Shown: positions 1 to 9,851, counted from the first letter of the stretch. The stretch is 64,000 bases of DNA from Rhizobium sullae (GCF_025200715.1 NZ_CP104144.1:682001-746000); one strand, 5' to 3'. Made by a program: numbers and translations. Notes: generated from the sequence alone by a model not told the origin.

Positions 1-273
1 GTCCTGCTCGGCGACCTCAACGAATGGCGGCTCGGCGACCGTTCGTCGCTTAACACGCTTCAATCCGCCTTCGAGGCGCAGCCTCTTGCAGTCGCAAGCT
101 TCCCGGCTCGCCTGCCGATCTTGGCGCTCGACCGCATCATGTCGAACCGGAAAGGTGTGCTGACGAACGTCGAGGCGCATGATACGCCACTTGCGCGCGT
201 CGCCTCCGATCACTTGCCGATCAAGGCGGTTCTCAACCTGAAGAGGGTGGAAGAGCTGACGGCGTCCGCCTGA
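1..273 (+). CDS. Endonuclease/exonuclease/phosphatase family protein, C-terminal part
   Basis: The frame is open from the first base and ends at a TGA at 271-273, so only the last 90 residues are present. They contain a GDLNEWR block and, near the end, SDHLPI. These are the two C-terminal active-site signatures (metal-binding Asp/Asn and the catalytic Asp-His pair) of the exonuclease III/DNase I/phosphodiesterase superfamily. The superfamily cleaves phosphodiester bonds in nucleic acids, phosphoinositides or sphingolipids. The N-terminal half lies outside the window, so the subfamily and any signal peptide cannot be judged. Confidence 0.8.
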   Translation, partial: VLLGDLNEWRLGDRSSLNTLQSAFEAQPLAVASFPARLPILALDRIMSNRKGVLTNVEAHDTPLARVASDHLPIKAVLNLKRVEELTASA

Positions 274-301
274 TCCCTCATCCACCTGCTCATTTTTGAT
301 A

Positions 302-2863
302 TCAGCTCCGGGGTTTCAAATTTTCCGGATCGTAGAGCGGCCTGTAGCCGACGGCGGCGACGTCGACCGGATAAGTCTCACCGAAGTATTCGATGACGAG
401 CTTGCGGCCTTCCTGGGCATGGGACCAGGGCAGGTAGGCGAGCGCGATGTTCTTTCCGATTGTCGGGCCATAGGCGATCGACGTCGTGTAGGAGCGGCGG
501 CCGAACTCGTCGACAAGGGTCTCGCCGGTTTCCGGATCCATGACCGGCAGCGTGCCGACCGGATAGCGGGCGACGCCTTTGCTGTCGATGTTATCGGTCA
601 TCACCAGCGTGCAGAGCATCGCCGGCTGGTGCTCGCGGGCCTTATATTCGAGATGCCTGGCCTTGCCGCGGAAATCGGCCTCCTTGACCTTCGGACGGGC
701 GAGGCCGGCTTCGATAAGATTGTACTGCGTGATGAGGTCGGCATTCTGCAGGCGCAGGCTCTTTTCCATGCGACGGCTATTGGCGTAGGTCTCGACGCCG
801 AAGGCCATGACGCCAGTCGCGCGCAGCGCATCCCAGACGGCAAGGCCATCCTCGTACTTCATGTGCAGCTCCCAGCCCTGCTCGCCGACATAGGAGATGC
901 GGAAGGCCGTGACGTGCCTGCCGTCGATCTCGATCGGCTTGATCGCGGCGAAGGCGAAGTTTTCCGGATCGAGGGCCGCCGGATCGGCGACGACCTTCTT
1001 CAGCGTGGCGCGGGCGTTCGGCCCCCAGATGCCGATGGTGACGTATTTTTCGGAGACGTCGGTGACGGTAACGTTGAAGCCCTTATCCTCGGCAATCCGC
1101 TTGATGTAGTGGAAATCGCGCGGGCCTGCGTCCGCCCCGTCGATCACACGGCAGCGGTCGGCGATACGGATGACCGTCAGATCGGCGCGCACCATGCCCT
1201 CGTCGTCGAGGAAGTGCGTGTAGATGCCCTTGCCGATGTTGGCGTCGCCGCCGATCTTTGCGGCGCAGACCCACTCCATCAGCTCGACATGACCAGGCCC
1301 TTCGACGTCGAACATGTAGAAGTGGCTTAGGTTGACGATGCCGCAATCCTCGCTCATCGCCAGGTGCTCGGCATTGGAGACGCGCCAGAAGTGGCGGCCG
1401 TCCCATTCGTTTTCGCGCACCGGCACGCGATCGCCGTACTTCTCAAGCAGGTGCTCGTTGGCTCTGTAGCCATGGGCGCGCTCCCAGCCGCCAAGCTCCA
1501 TGAAATAGCCGCCGAGCTCGACTTCGCGCTCGTAAAAGGGCGAGTGCTTGACGTCGCGGCTGGTGGCATAGGGCTCGCGCGTATGAACGGCCGGGAAATA
1601 GATCTTCTGGGCGGCCTCAAAACAACGGTCCTCGATGAACTGTTCCGTCAGCTGGTGCGCGTAGAAGCGTGAATAGTCGATGCTGGCGTGGTCGATCCCG
1701 GTGCGGCCGTCGGTCATCCAGTCGGCGATCAGCTTGCCATAGCCGGGACCATCCTTGACCCAGATGGCGACGCAGTACCAGAGGCCGCGCACCTTCTGGC
1801 TCTCGCCGCAGGACGGGCCGCCGGCGGCGGAAACCTGCAGCAGGCCGTTGAAGGAATGGCTTTCGTTATAGCCGAGTTCGCCGAGGATCGGGGTGAGCTC
1901 CATGGCGCGCTCGAGCGGCGCGATAATCTCATCCATTTCGAGGTCGCGCTGCGAGGGCGACAGGCGCGCCTCATGCTTTTCGAGCAGCTCGCGGGGATGG
2001 CACATGCGCGGACTGGTCTGCTCGTAGTAACCCCATTCGATCTGGCCGCCCTCGGTGGTCTTCGGGTCGCCGGTGTCGCGCATATAGGCGGAGTTGCCCT
2101 GGTCGCGCAAAAGCGGGAAGCCGATTTCTTTGCCTGTGCCTTCGAACGCGTTGTAGGGGCCGAAGAAGGTGAGCGGATGGTCGACCGGCATGACCGGCAG
2201 GTCCTCGCCGACCATCTCTGCGACCAGACGGCCCCACAGGCCGGCGCAGACGATGACGTGATCGGCCATGATCGTGCCGCGATGAGTGACGACGCCCTTG
2301 ATGCGGCCGTTCTCGACGATCAGCGACTTGGCCGGCGTATTGGCGAAGGCCTTGAGCTTGCCGACCTTCTCGCCGGCATCGACCAGCTTGCCGGCAACCG
2401 TCTGCGAGCGCGGGATGACAAGGCCAGCATCGGGATCGAACAGGCCGCCCTGGACCATCTCTTCCTCGATCAGCGGGAACTTTTCCTTGATCTCGGCGGG
2501 GCTGACGTAATGGGCGCGTGTGCCGAAGGCCTTGGCCGAGCTCAGCTTTCGCTTGATCTCCTCCATCCAGGTGTCGTCGCCGGTGCGGGCGACTTCGAGG
2601 CCGCCGATGCGGGCGTAGTGTCCCATCTTCTCGTAGAAATCGATGGAGTACTGCGTCGTCCAGACCGACAGATAGTCGTGGCTGGTCGTATAACAGAAGT
2701 CGGAAGCATGTGCCGTCGAGCCGATATCGGTCGGGATGCCCGACTTGTCGATGCCGACAATATCGTCCCAGCCGCGCTCGATCAGGTGATGGGCAATCGA
2801 CGCGCCGACAATGCCGCCCAACCCGATAATTACGACTTTCGCCTTGTCTGGAAATTCTGCCAT
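302..2863 (-). CDS. FAD-dependent oxidoreductase with GcvT domain (dimethylglycine/sarcosine dehydrogenase type)
   Basis: A protein of about 853 residues. The N-terminal half is a DAO-type FAD domain beginning with the dinucleotide-binding motif VIIGLGGIVGAS, followed by an STAHASDF block. The C-terminal half is a GcvT-like folate-binding domain with EQGWELHM and YANSRRMEKSLRL. Dimethylglycine and sarcosine dehydrogenases have this architecture: they oxidatively demethylate an N-methyl amine and pass the one-carbon unit to tetrahydrofolate. The substrate cannot be fixed from sequence. I chose the ATG at 2861-2863 because GAGG lies 9 nt upstream; an in-frame GTG at 2870-2872 is the alternative. 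It is transcribed leftwards, divergent from minC, and looks monocistronic here. The cytoplasmic location is inferred from the lack of a signal peptide. Confidence 0.9.
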   Translation of the reverse strand: MAEFPDKAKVVIIGLGGIVGASIAHHLIERGWDDIVGIDKSGIPTDIGSTAHASDFCYTTSHDYLSVWTTQYSIDFYEKMGHYARIGGLEVARTGDDTWMEEIKRKLSSAKAFGTRAHYVSPAEIKEKFPLIEEEMVQGGLFDPDAGLVIPRSQTVAGKLVDAGEKVGKLKAFANTPAKSLIVENGRIKGVVTHRGTIMADHVIVCAGLWGRLVAEMVGEDLPVMPVDHPLTFFGPYNAFEGTGKEIGFPLLRDQGNSAYMRDTGDPKTTEGGQIEWGYYEQTSPRMCHPRELLEKHEARLSPSQRDLEMDEIIAPLERAMELTPILGELGYNESHSFNGLLQVSAAGGPSCGESQKVRGLWYCVAIWVKDGPGYGKLIADWMTDGRTGIDHASIDYSRFYAHQLTEQFIEDRCFEAAQKIYFPAVHTREPYATSRDVKHSPFYEREVELGGYFMELGGWERAHGYRANEHLLEKYGDRVPVRENEWDGRHFWRVSNAEHLAMSEDCGIVNLSHFYMFDVEGPGHVELMEWVCAAKIGGDANIGKGIYTHFLDDEGMVRADLTVIRIADRCRVIDGADAGPRDFHYIKRIAEDKGFNVTVTDVSEKYVTIGIWGPNARATLKKVVADPAALDPENFAFAAIKPIEIDGRHVTAFRISYVGEQGWELHMKYEDGLAVWDALRATGVMAFGVETYANSRRMEKSLRLQNADLITQYNLIEAGLARPKVKEADFRGKARHLEYKAREHQPAMLCTLVMTDNIDSKGVARYPVGTLPVMDPETGETLVDEFGRRSYTTSIAYGPTIGKNIALAYLPWSHAQEGRKLVIEYFGETYPVDVAAVGYRPLYDPENLKPRS

Positions 2864-3094
2864 CACATGCACCCTCGAATTTTGTTGCGCCGAATCTAGT
2901 ACACGCGATCTTGCAGCTACAGTCGATCCACGACATTAAGATGTAGCGATCCGCCAAAAGCATCCTTCGTTCAGGTTCAGCGTCGCTGGCATCCCCCCGT
3001 TGGGGACCGATGTTATCTAGGCCTTCGCGATCGCCGCGTTAACTGTTTGTTAACCATGTCGGCGATAGACATGGTCAACGATTTCTTAACTCAG

Positions 3095-3817
3095 ATGACC
3101 AAAGTGCTAACAGACGCTCGCTCGATCCGAATCAAGGGCCGCTCCTTCCTCGCGGTCATGCTTTCTCCGGACCTCCCTTTCGATGATTGGCTGGCGAGGC
3201 TGGATGATCTCGCAGCCCGTTCAGCCGGATTCTTTCTGGGGCGGCCCGTCGTTCTTGATGTCACGGACCTGCAGATCGACAGGTCGCAGCTGAAGGAACT
3301 TATCGCGGAACTGACGCGACGCAATGTGAGCATCATGGGTATCGAGGGCGGGCGCCCTTCAATCCTTGGGCCGGGCATGCCGCCTGCGCTTAAGGGCGGT
3401 CGTCCCGGTTCAGACTTCGAGCTGCCGAAAGCGGAACCAGTTATCGATCTGCAAAACAAGCCGGCGGCCGCCGAGATTCGTTCGGCACTACAATCCATCG
3501 TGATCCGGGAGCCTGTGCGTTCCGGTCAGTCGGTGATCTTCCCGGAAGGCGACGTCACAGTCATCGGATCGGTTGCCTCGGGTTCGGAGATCGTCGCTGG
3601 AGGGTCGGTCCATATCTATGGGGCGCTGCGGGGTCGAGTCATGGCAGGGTCGGTTGGAAATGCGTCCGCGCGTATCTTCTGCCGAAAGCTTGAGGCCGAG
3701 CTGATTGCGATCGATGGCATCTACAAGACCGCCGAAGACATGGCCTCGCACCTTCGTGGGCAAGCCGTCCAGCTCTGGCTCGAAGGCGATACGATCATGG
3801 CAGAGAAACTTATCTGA
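3095..3817 (+). CDS. minC: Septum site-determining protein MinC
   Basis: MinC inhibits FtsZ polymerisation away from mid-cell and is recruited to the membrane by MinD. About 240 residues. An N-terminal FtsZ-inhibitory domain (SIRIKGRSFLAVML) is followed by a Pro/Gly-rich linker. The C-terminal beta-helix domain has the diagnostic series VRSGQSVIFPEGDVTVIGSV, GGSVHIYGALRGR and ARIFCRKLEAELIAIDG. The start is ambiguous: the ATG at 3095 gives the usual MTKVLTD start of rhizobial MinC, while in-frame ATGs at 3056 and 3071 would add 13 or 8 residues. None has a convincing ribosome-binding site. It is the first gene of minCDE, with 32 nt to minD. Confidence 0.95.
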   Translation: MTKVLTDARSIRIKGRSFLAVMLSPDLPFDDWLARLDDLAARSAGFFLGRPVVLDVTDLQIDRSQLKELIAELTRRNVSIMGIEGGRPSILGPGMPPALKGGRPGSDFELPKAEPVIDLQNKPAAAEIRSALQSIVIREPVRSGQSVIFPEGDVTVIGSVASGSEIVAGGSVHIYGALRGRVMAGSVGNASARIFCRKLEAELIAIDGIYKTAEDMASHLRGQAVQLWLEGDTIMAEKLI

Positions 3818-3849
3818 GCCGAAAGCCGGCTAGGACAAAGGAGAGCAAG

Positions 3850-4665
3850 ATGGGGAAAGTCATCGTCGTCACTTCAGGCAAAGGCGGAGTTGGCAAGACA
3901 ACCTCGACCGCCGCGCTGGGAGGGGCCTTGGCACAGAGAAACGAGAAAGTGGTCGTCGTCGATTTTGATGTCGGGCTGCGGAATCTCGACCTAGTGATGG
4001 GCGCGGAGCGAAGGGTTGTCTACGACCTGATCAACGTCATACAGGGTGACGCCAAGCTCTCGCAGGCGCTGATACGCGACAAGAGGCTGGACACGCTGTT
4101 TCTGCTGCCGGCGTCGCAAACGCGGGACAAGGACAACTTGACCCCGGAAGGTGTTGAACGGGTCATGGCTGATCTGAAGCGCCACTTCGACTGGATCATC
4201 TGCGATAGTCCGGCGGGCATCGAACGCGGCGCGACCCTTGCAATGCGCCACGCCGATGTCGCGGTCGTCGTCACCAACCCGGAAGTCTCGTCGGTACGCG
4301 ATTCAGATCGCATCATCGGCCTGCTGGATGCAAAGACCGCCAAGGCCGAACGCGGCGAGCGGATGGAAAAGCACCTGCTCCTGACCCGATACGACGCCAA
4401 CCGGGCGGAACGGGGCGATATGCTCAAGGTCGACGACGTCTTGGAGATCCTGTCCATCCCGCTCCTCGGCATTGTTCCCGAAAGCATGGATGTTCTGCGC
4501 GCCTCCAATATCGGCGCTCCTGTGACACTCGCCGATAGCCGCAGCGCACCTGCGATGGCTTATTTCGATGCGGCCCGCCGGCTTGCTGGTGAGGATGTGC
4601 CGATCACAATTCCGGGCGAAAAGCGAGGCATCTTCGGCAAGATCTTCGGACGGAGGGCCGCATGA
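3850..4665 (+). CDS. minD: Septum site-determining protein MinD (ParA/MinD-family ATPase)
   Basis: A 271-residue membrane-associated ATPase that recruits MinC and is released by MinE, which produces pole-to-pole oscillation. The deviant Walker A motif KGGVGKTT (residues 11-18, signature Lys11) opens the protein. It is followed by [18 protein letters not shown] and [14 protein letters not shown] (Walker B region). The C-terminus [14 protein letters not shown] is a basic, hydrophobic amphipathic helix of the membrane-targeting type. A ribosome-binding site, AAAGGAGAG, sits 5-6 nt before the ATG. The stop overlaps the minE start by 4 nt (ATGA), indicating translational coupling. Confidence 0.98.
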   Translation: MGKVIVVTSGKGGVGKTTSTAALGGALAQRNEKVVVVDFDVGLRNLDLVMGAERRVVYDLINVIQGDAKLSQALIRDKRLDTLFLLPASQTRDKDNLTPEGVERVMADLKRHFDWIICDSPAGIERGATLAMRHADVAVVVTNPEVSSVRDSDRIIGLLDAKTAKAERGERMEKHLLLTRYDANRAERGDMLKVDDVLEILSIPLLGIVPESMDVLRASNIGAPVTLADSRSAPAMAYFDAARRLAGEDVPITIPGEKRGIFGKIFGRRAA

Positions 4666-4922
4666 ACATCTTCAGTTTTTTCGGCAGAAAGCAAACCGCA
4701 CCCGCGGCGCGTGAACGCCTGCAGGTGCTTCTGGCACACGAACGCTCGTCGGTGGGTACAGACCTCGTGTCGCTGCTGCGCGAGGAGATTCTGGAAGTCA
4801 TCGCCAAGCACGTGCAGCTCGACGCCGATAAGGTGCAGGTGAAGATGGATCGCAACGAGCACGTCTCGATCCTGGAAATCGACGTCGAAATCCCGCTGAA
4901 AGCAGCTGCAGAGGCGGCTTGA
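4662..4922 (+). CDS. minE: Cell division topological specificity factor MinE
   Basis: An 86-residue MinE. The N-terminal membrane-targeting helix is [10 protein letters not shown]. It is followed by the MinD-contact segment ([15 protein letters not shown]) and the topological-specificity domain ([16 protein letters not shown] and [20 protein letters not shown]). MinE stimulates MinD ATPase activity and confines MinCD to the poles. It is the last gene of the operon, overlaps minD by 4 nt, and is followed 45 nt later by a strong hairpin terminator. Having all three min genes together on what looks like a secondary replicon is typical of the R. etli/leguminosarum group. Confidence 0.97.
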   Translation: MNIFSFFGRKQTAPAARERLQVLLAHERSSVGTDLVSLLREEILEVIAKHVQLDADKVQVKMDRNEHVSILEIDVEIPLKAAAEAA

Positions 4923-4965
4923 AGCAGTCCGCTAAACCGTCTCACTGGCACTCGTAAAGACCTGA

Positions 4966-4999
4966 AGCCGCCCGGTGATATCAAGAGCCGGGCGGTTTT
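4966..4999 (+). terminator. Rho-independent terminator of minCDE
   Basis: The 8-bp perfect stem CCGCCCGG (4968-4975) / CCGGGCGG (4988-4995) has a 12-nt loop, is extended by A:U and G:U pairs, and runs into TTTT. It lies 45 nt after the minE stop. Confidence 0.85.
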
Positions 5000-5033
5000 C
5001 GTAAGCAAGGATTGTGCCCAAGGCAATCGTTTC

Positions 5034-5900
5034 CTACTCGAACATCCCCCTCGGCGTCTCGCCCTTCAAGAAAGGTTCGATGAAGGCATGCAGCAGGTCG
5101 GACTGGTTGATGACGGCGGTGTGTGACGTCGCCGGCATGACGGCAAGACGAGAGGCAGGAAGGGGCTTGCCCATATCGCCCATGACGCCGCCGCCGAGCA
5201 ACCGGAACATGGCAACCGAATGTTCTAGGGTTGCAACATCGGCGTCGCCGGAGATGAGCAGCACCGGTATCTTCAGCGACTTCACGTCCTTTTCCCATGC
5301 CATCGGCTCGTGCTCGAGGGCGATCAGTTTCCTGACCAGGGCAGGGAAGCCGTCGGGATTGGCGGCAAGCTTGCGGTAGTCGTCGGCGAACGGCATGCCG
5401 ACAAACATTTCCACCGTCATTTGCGGGATGAAGGCCCTGAACGCCGGCTGCCAGCCCTCGGCATCGTAGGCAACGGAGGCTGCTGCAAGTTTGTTCACTT
5501 TTTCCGGATGGCGGACGGCGACTTGCAGCGCAGCGGCCGCACCCATGGAATATCCGAACACATCCGCCTTCTTGAGGCCGACCGCGTCCATGAAGGCCGC
5601 GACGTCGTCTGCCAGGTTTTGATAGGTAATGGGGCGGTCGATGTCGGTGGTGCGGCCGTGGCCCTGGAATTCGAGCGCGTAGACCTTGTGGGTTTCGGCG
5701 AGCTTGGGGATGATCGCGCCCATGGACGGGATGTTCATATAAGCGCCGTGCAGCACGATCAGCGGGTCACCGTCTCCGGACACTTCATAATACATCTGCA
5801 TGCCGTTGACCTCGACCCGGTCGCCTGTCGGCTTGGGTTCGGCCAAGGCTGATCCTGCGATAAACAAGCCGACTGCGGCAATGAGGGCGGTGCGGAACAT
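5034..5900 (-). CDS. Secreted alpha/beta hydrolase
   Basis: A 288-residue alpha/beta-hydrolase-fold protein. It begins with a Sec signal peptide (MFRTALIAAVGLFIAGSALA, then EPKP), so it is probably periplasmic. The oxyanion region is LIVLHGAYMN, and the nucleophile elbow GYSMG lies in VFGYSMGAAAALQVA. The acid is likely the Asp in LLISGDADVATLEHS and the base the His in PATSHTAV. This is a complete Ser-Asp-His catalytic set, and the length is normal for the family. I chose the ATG at 5898-5900 because AAGGAGA precedes it by 8 nt and because it begins the signal peptide. The substrate (ester, lactone or peroxide) cannot be inferred. It appears to be a single gene, convergent with minE. Confidence 0.88.
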   Translation of the reverse strand: MFRTALIAAVGLFIAGSALAEPKPTGDRVEVNGMQMYYEVSGDGDPLIVLHGAYMNIPSMGAIIPKLAETHKVYALEFQGHGRTTDIDRPITYQNLADDVAAFMDAVGLKKADVFGYSMGAAAALQVAVRHPEKVNKLAAASVAYDAEGWQPAFRAFIPQMTVEMFVGMPFADDYRKLAANPDGFPALVRKLIALEHEPMAWEKDVKSLKIPVLLISGDADVATLEHSVAMFRLLGGGVMGDMGKPLPASRLAVMPATSHTAVINQSDLLHAFIEPFLKGETPRGMFE

Positions 5901-6049
5901 GGGGTGTTTCTCCTTTCGTCTCATGCGTTTTCATCAACGCCGACAATAAGACGAAAGGCCGTTGCTCAATCCGACATGGCCGGCTCAAGATTCTTCGGCG
6001 CCTACGGTGCTGCGCTGCATGCTTGCCATGTGACCTGATCCGCGGATTT

Positions 6050-6120
6050 TGCAATTGCGAATAAGTCGCACTTGCAAAAATAAATTCCTTTCCTTAAGAC
6101 TGTAATGCAAGTCATTCGCA
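6050..6120 (+). promoter_or_regulatory. Candidate Mur/Fur-family operators upstream of sitA
   Basis: A 27-nt segment at 6050-6076 starts TGCAATTGCGAAT and ends CACTTGCA. A second segment, TGCAAGTCATTCGCA, lies at 6106-6120, and its reverse complement again starts TGCGAAT. The two form an inverted pair within 86 nt of the sitA start. Rhizobial sitABCD operons are known to be repressed by the Mn-responsive Fur-family protein Mur through TGCA-rich sites. Assigning these repeats to Mur is inference. Confidence 0.4.
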
Positions 6121-6135
6121 GCAAGGAGCGTGAGG

Positions 6136-7053
6136 ATGTTAAAACGGGCAGGGCGCCTATTGGCCGGATTGATAGCGGCAGCAATCGTGTCGGTCGCGGC
6201 GATGGGACCGGCAGCGGCTGCGGAGAAGTTCAAGGCGGTGACAACCTTTACCGTTATTGCAGACATGGCCAAGAACGTGGCGGGTGATGCCGCCATCGTG
6301 GAATCGATCACCAAGCCGGGTGCGGAGATTCACAATTACTCCCCGACACCCGGTGACATACAAAGGGCGCAGGGCGCTCGCCTCATCCTCTGGAACGGGC
6401 TCAATCTTGAGCGCTGGTTCGAAAAGTTTTTCGTTAATCTCCATGACGTTCCGGGCGTCGTCGTTTCCGAAGGCATCGAACCGATGAGCATTGCCGAAGG
6501 GCCTTATTCCGGCAAGCCCAACCCGCACGCCTGGATGTCGCCGAAGAATGCTCTGATCTATGTCGACAACATCCGCGATGCCTTCGTGAAGCACGATCCG
6601 GCGAACGCCGCTGCCTACGAGGCCAACGCTGCCGCTTATAAAATGAAGATCGAGGCGACCATCACGCCGATCCGCGAAAAGCTTGAGCAGATTCCGGACG
6701 ACAAGCGCTGGCTGGTGTCGAGCGAGGGCGCCTTTTCCTACCTCGCCCGTGACTTTGGCCTGAAGGAACTCTATCTCTGGCCTATCAATGCCGACCAGCA
6801 GGGAACACCACAACAGGTCCGCAAGGTGATCGATGCCGTTGAGGCCAACGAGATCGCTGCCGTCTTCAGCGAGAGCACGGTGTCCGACAAGCCGGCCAGG
6901 CAGGTCGCACGCGAAACCGGCGTACATTACGGTGGCGTGCTCTATGTCGATTCCCTTAGCGAGGAGGAAGGGCCCGTGCCGACCTATATCGATCTGCTCC
7001 GCGTAACCTCCGACACGGTCGAAAAGGGCCTAGTCGAAGGCCTGTCGCAATGA
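6136..7053 (+). CDS. sitA: Manganese ABC transporter substrate-binding protein SitA
   Basis: A 305-residue cluster A-I (ZnuA/SitA-type) metal-binding protein with a signal peptide ending near GPAAAAEKF. Visible metal-site features are the His in [15 protein letters not shown], the His in [14 protein letters not shown], and Glu and Asp residues in the C-terminal lobe ([30 protein letters not shown]). The long His-rich loop of zinc-specific ZnuA is absent, which favours Mn/Fe. The protein delivers metal to SitCD in the periplasm. The ATG at 6136 has AAGGAG 7 nt upstream; a GTG 6 nt earlier is less likely. It starts sitABCD and overlaps sitB by 4 nt. Confidence 0.92.
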   Translation: MLKRAGRLLAGLIAAAIVSVAAMGPAAAAEKFKAVTTFTVIADMAKNVAGDAAIVESITKPGAEIHNYSPTPGDIQRAQGARLILWNGLNLERWFEKFFVNLHDVPGVVVSEGIEPMSIAEGPYSGKPNPHAWMSPKNALIYVDNIRDAFVKHDPANAAAYEANAAAYKMKIEATITPIREKLEQIPDDKRWLVSSEGAFSYLARDFGLKELYLWPINADQQGTPQQVRKVIDAVEANEIAAVFSESTVSDKPARQVARETGVHYGGVLYVDSLSEEEGPVPTYIDLLRVTSDTVEKGLVEGLSQ

Positions 7054-7946
7054 ATGAGCCGCTTAAAAAGCTTGCCCGTCCCGCGGATGCGGGATCGGGC
7101 ATTGCGGTGAGCAGTGCGACCGTCACCTATCGCAACGGCCATACTGCCCTTCGCGATGCCAGCTTCCAGATCCCGACGGGCACGATTACGGCGTTGGTCG
7201 GGGTCAACGGCTCCGGCAAATCGACACTGTTCAAGGCGATTATGGGCTTCGTGCGCCTTGCCAGGGGCGACATAAGGATACTCGGCATGCCGGTCGGTGA
7301 GGCACTGCGCAAGAACCTCGTCGCCTATGTGCCGCAAAGCGAAGAGGTGGATTGGAACTTTCCAGTCCTCGTCGAGGACGTTGTCATGATGGGCCGCTAC
7401 GGCCACATGGGCATGATGCGCATCCCGAAGGCGGCCGATCACGCTGCCGTGTCATCGGCACTCGCACGCGTCAACATGAGCGAATTGCGCACGCGCCAGA
7501 TCGGCGAGTTGTCGGGCGGGCAGAAGAAGCGGGTCTTCCTGGCTCGCGCGCTGGCGCAGGACGGCCGCGTCATCCTGCTCGATGAGCCCTTCACCGGCGT
7601 CGACGTCAAGACCGAAGACCAGATTACCGTTCTGCTCCGCGAGTTGCGCGACGAAGGCCGGGTCATGCTGGTCTCCACCCACAATCTCGGCTCGGTACCG
7701 GAGTTCTGCGACCGCACCGTTCTCATCAAAGGCACCGTCCTCGCCTACGGCACGACTGCCGAGACTTTCACTCCGGCAAACCTCGAGAAGACTTTTGGCG
7801 GCGTGCTGCGCCATTTCATGCTGACCGAGGCTGACGACCGCGGGTCACATCCGATTGATGTGATGACCGACGACGAACGCCCGCTTGTGATGCAAGATGG
7901 CCGGGCCGTCGGGCACGAGCCAAGGGGTAATGGGGGCCGGCGCTAA
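7050..7946 (+). CDS. sitB: Manganese ABC transporter ATP-binding protein SitB
   Basis: A 298-residue ABC ATPase that energises metal import through SitC and SitD. The order of motifs is Walker [11 protein letters not shown]-loop [12 protein letters not shown], signature [17 protein letters not shown], Walker B VILLDEPF and the switch His in VSTHNLGS. The C-terminal tail of about 40 residues is Asp/Arg-rich and has no recognised domain. The start is the ATG of the ATGA overlap with sitA, and its stop shares the last base with the sitC start. Confidence 0.95.
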   Translation: MNEPLKKLARPADAGSGIAVSSATVTYRNGHTALRDASFQIPTGTITALVGVNGSGKSTLFKAIMGFVRLARGDIRILGMPVGEALRKNLVAYVPQSEEVDWNFPVLVEDVVMMGRYGHMGMMRIPKAADHAAVSSALARVNMSELRTRQIGELSGGQKKRVFLARALAQDGRVILLDEPFTGVDVKTEDQITVLLRELRDEGRVMLVSTHNLGSVPEFCDRTVLIKGTVLAYGTTAETFTPANLEKTFGGVLRHFMLTEADDRGSHPIDVMTDDERPLVMQDGRAVGHEPRGNGGRR

Positions 7947-8803
7947 TGGTCTTCCTTACCGAGCCGTTTACCTATGAATATATGCTCAATGCCATGTGGG
8001 TTTCGGCTCTGGTGGGCGGTGTCTGCGCGTTTTTATCCTGCTACCTGATGCTCAAGGGCTGGTCACTCATCGGCGACGCGCTTTCCCATTCCATCGTGCC
8101 TGGTGTTGCCGGCGCCTACATGCTGGGCTTGCCTTTCTCGATCGGCGCCTTCTTCTCCGGCGGCCTTGCCGCCGCCGCGATGCTCTTCCTCAACCAACGC
8201 ACCAAGCTGAAGGAGGATGCCATTATCGGCCTGATCTTCTCCTCCTTTTTCGGGCTCGGCCTCTTCATGGTGTCCCTGTCGCCGACCTCGGTGAACATCC
8301 AGACCATCGTGCTCGGCAACATTCTCGCCATCACGCCGGAGGACACGCTCCAGCTCGCCGTTATCGGTTTCGTCTCGCTCGCTATCCTTCTCGTCAAATG
8401 GAAGGACCTGATGGTCACCTTCTTCGACGAGAGCCATGCACGTTCGATCGGCCTCAACCCCACTGCGCTCAAGATCATGTTCTTCATGCTGCTTTCGGCA
8501 TCGACGGTCGCCGCCCTCCAGACGGTGGGTGCCTTTCTCGTCATCTGTATGGTGGTGACGCCGGGTGCCACTGCTTATCTGCTGACAGATCGCTTTCCCC
8601 GGCTGCTCGCAATCGCAGTGGTCATTGGCGCAGTGACCAGCTTCGTCGGTGCCTATGCGAGTTATTTCCTGGATGGCGCGACCGGCGGCATCATCGTCGT
8701 GTTGCAGACCCTCCTCTTCCTCGCCGCGTTCCTCCTTGCGCCCAAACATGGAATGCTGGCGGCGCGTCGCAGGGCGGCCGAAGCACAGGAGGCCAGTCAA
8801 TGA
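7946..8803 (+). CDS. sitC: Manganese ABC transporter permease SitC
   Basis: A 285-residue polytopic membrane protein of the ABC-3 (ZnuB/MntB) permease family. Features include GWSLIGDALSHSIVPGVAGAY near residue 40, which is typical of the family, and about eight hydrophobic segments. It forms the inner-membrane channel as a heterodimer with SitD. Its ATG overlaps the last base of sitB's stop codon, and its own stop overlaps the sitD start by 4 nt, so the whole operon appears translationally coupled. Confidence 0.94.
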   Translation: MVFLTEPFTYEYMLNAMWVSALVGGVCAFLSCYLMLKGWSLIGDALSHSIVPGVAGAYMLGLPFSIGAFFSGGLAAAAMLFLNQRTKLKEDAIIGLIFSSFFGLGLFMVSLSPTSVNIQTIVLGNILAITPEDTLQLAVIGFVSLAILLVKWKDLMVTFFDESHARSIGLNPTALKIMFFMLLSASTVAALQTVGAFLVICMVVTPGATAYLLTDRFPRLLAIAVVIGAVTSFVGAYASYFLDGATGGIIVVLQTLLFLAAFLLAPKHGMLAARRRAAEAQEASQ

Positions 8804-9642
8804 ATATCCTCGAGACGCTGTTCATGCCTTTCCAGTTCAGCTTCATGATCAATGCGCTGGTCATCTCGATGCTTGTGGCGGTGCCGACGGCGCTTCTTTC
8901 CTGTTTTCTTGTGATCAAAGGCTGGTCGCTGCTCGGCGATGCCATCTCCCATGCGGTTTTTCCCGGCGTAGTAATCGCCTACATCGTTGGCTTCCCTTTT
9001 GCGCTCGGCGCCTTCATCGCCGGCATGTTTTGCGCCGTTGCTACTGGTTTTCTGAAAGACAACAGCCGCATCAAGCAGGACACGGTGATGGGTATCGTGT
9101 TTTCCGGCATGTTCGGCCTTGGCCTCGTGCTTTACGTGAAGATCCAGTCCGAGGTGCATCTCGATCACATATTGTTCGGGGACATGCTCGGCGTTGGCTG
9201 GCGGGACATCGGCGAAACGGCGATGATCGCGACTTTGACCGCCGGTATCATCTGCATCAAGTGGAAGGATTTTCTGTTGCATGCCTTCGATCCGGCGCAG
9301 GCAAAGGCGGTCGGCCTTCGCGTTAACCTGCTGCACTACGGATTGCTTTGCCTGATCTCGCTTACCGTTGTCGGCGCGCTGAAGGCGGTCGGAATCATCC
9401 TCGCCATCGCGATGCTCATTGCACCCGGCGCCATCGCCTTCCTGCTGACGCGCAGCTTCGGCATGATGCTGGTCCTGTCGGTGGTTATCGCCATGATCGC
9501 CTCGGCTGCCGGAATCTATCTGTCGTTCTTCATCGACAGCGCACCGGCGCCAACCATCGTGTTGTTGCTTTCCATCTTGTTTGCTGCTGCCTTTGCCGCC
9601 ACCGTCCGAAGGGCGGAGCGATCCGAGACGGCACAGCAATAG
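8800..9642 (+). CDS. sitD: Manganese ABC transporter permease SitD
   Basis: A 280-residue paralogue of SitC, again with GWSLLGDAISHAVFPGVVIAY near residue 40 and about eight hydrophobic helices. It is the second channel subunit of the importer. The ATG at 8800 lies in the ATGA overlap with sitC. The reading frame stays open far upstream, but that region is the shadow of sitC. It is the last gene of the operon; I see no clear terminator in the 209 nt before the next gene. Confidence 0.94.
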   Translation: MNILETLFMPFQFSFMINALVISMLVAVPTALLSCFLVIKGWSLLGDAISHAVFPGVVIAYIVGFPFALGAFIAGMFCAVATGFLKDNSRIKQDTVMGIVFSGMFGLGLVLYVKIQSEVHLDHILFGDMLGVGWRDIGETAMIATLTAGIICIKWKDFLLHAFDPAQAKAVGLRVNLLHYGLLCLISLTVVGALKAVGIILAIAMLIAPGAIAFLLTRSFGMMLVLSVVIAMIASAAGIYLSFFIDSAPAPTIVLLLSILFAAAFAATVRRAERSETAQQ

Positions 9643-9851
9643 ATCCTCGCACATTGGAACCTGTGCCGACTGTCAGGGCCTCTTCCGGCACGTCGAAGAC
9701 ACGACGCTCGATGACGGATCGATGACAAAACTGAAAAACAGCTGAAAACCACCGCTGCCTGTTTGACATGGGAGCCTTCTACAGAGGTCGCGAAGAAGCG
9801 ACGGTCGTTCTGAAGGGCGTTCGGCGCTCCGGCGACTTGGAGAAGCACCCC

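Noticed and set aside
1688..2899. 403-codon plus-strand frame
   Set aside because: Lies entirely opposite the FAD/GcvT oxidoreductase and looks like its complement, with no motifs.
7996..9642. 548-codon frame that could be read as a sitC-sitD fusion
   Set aside because: The upstream part is out of frame with SitC and has no membrane helices; SitD starts at 8800 in the ATGA overlap.
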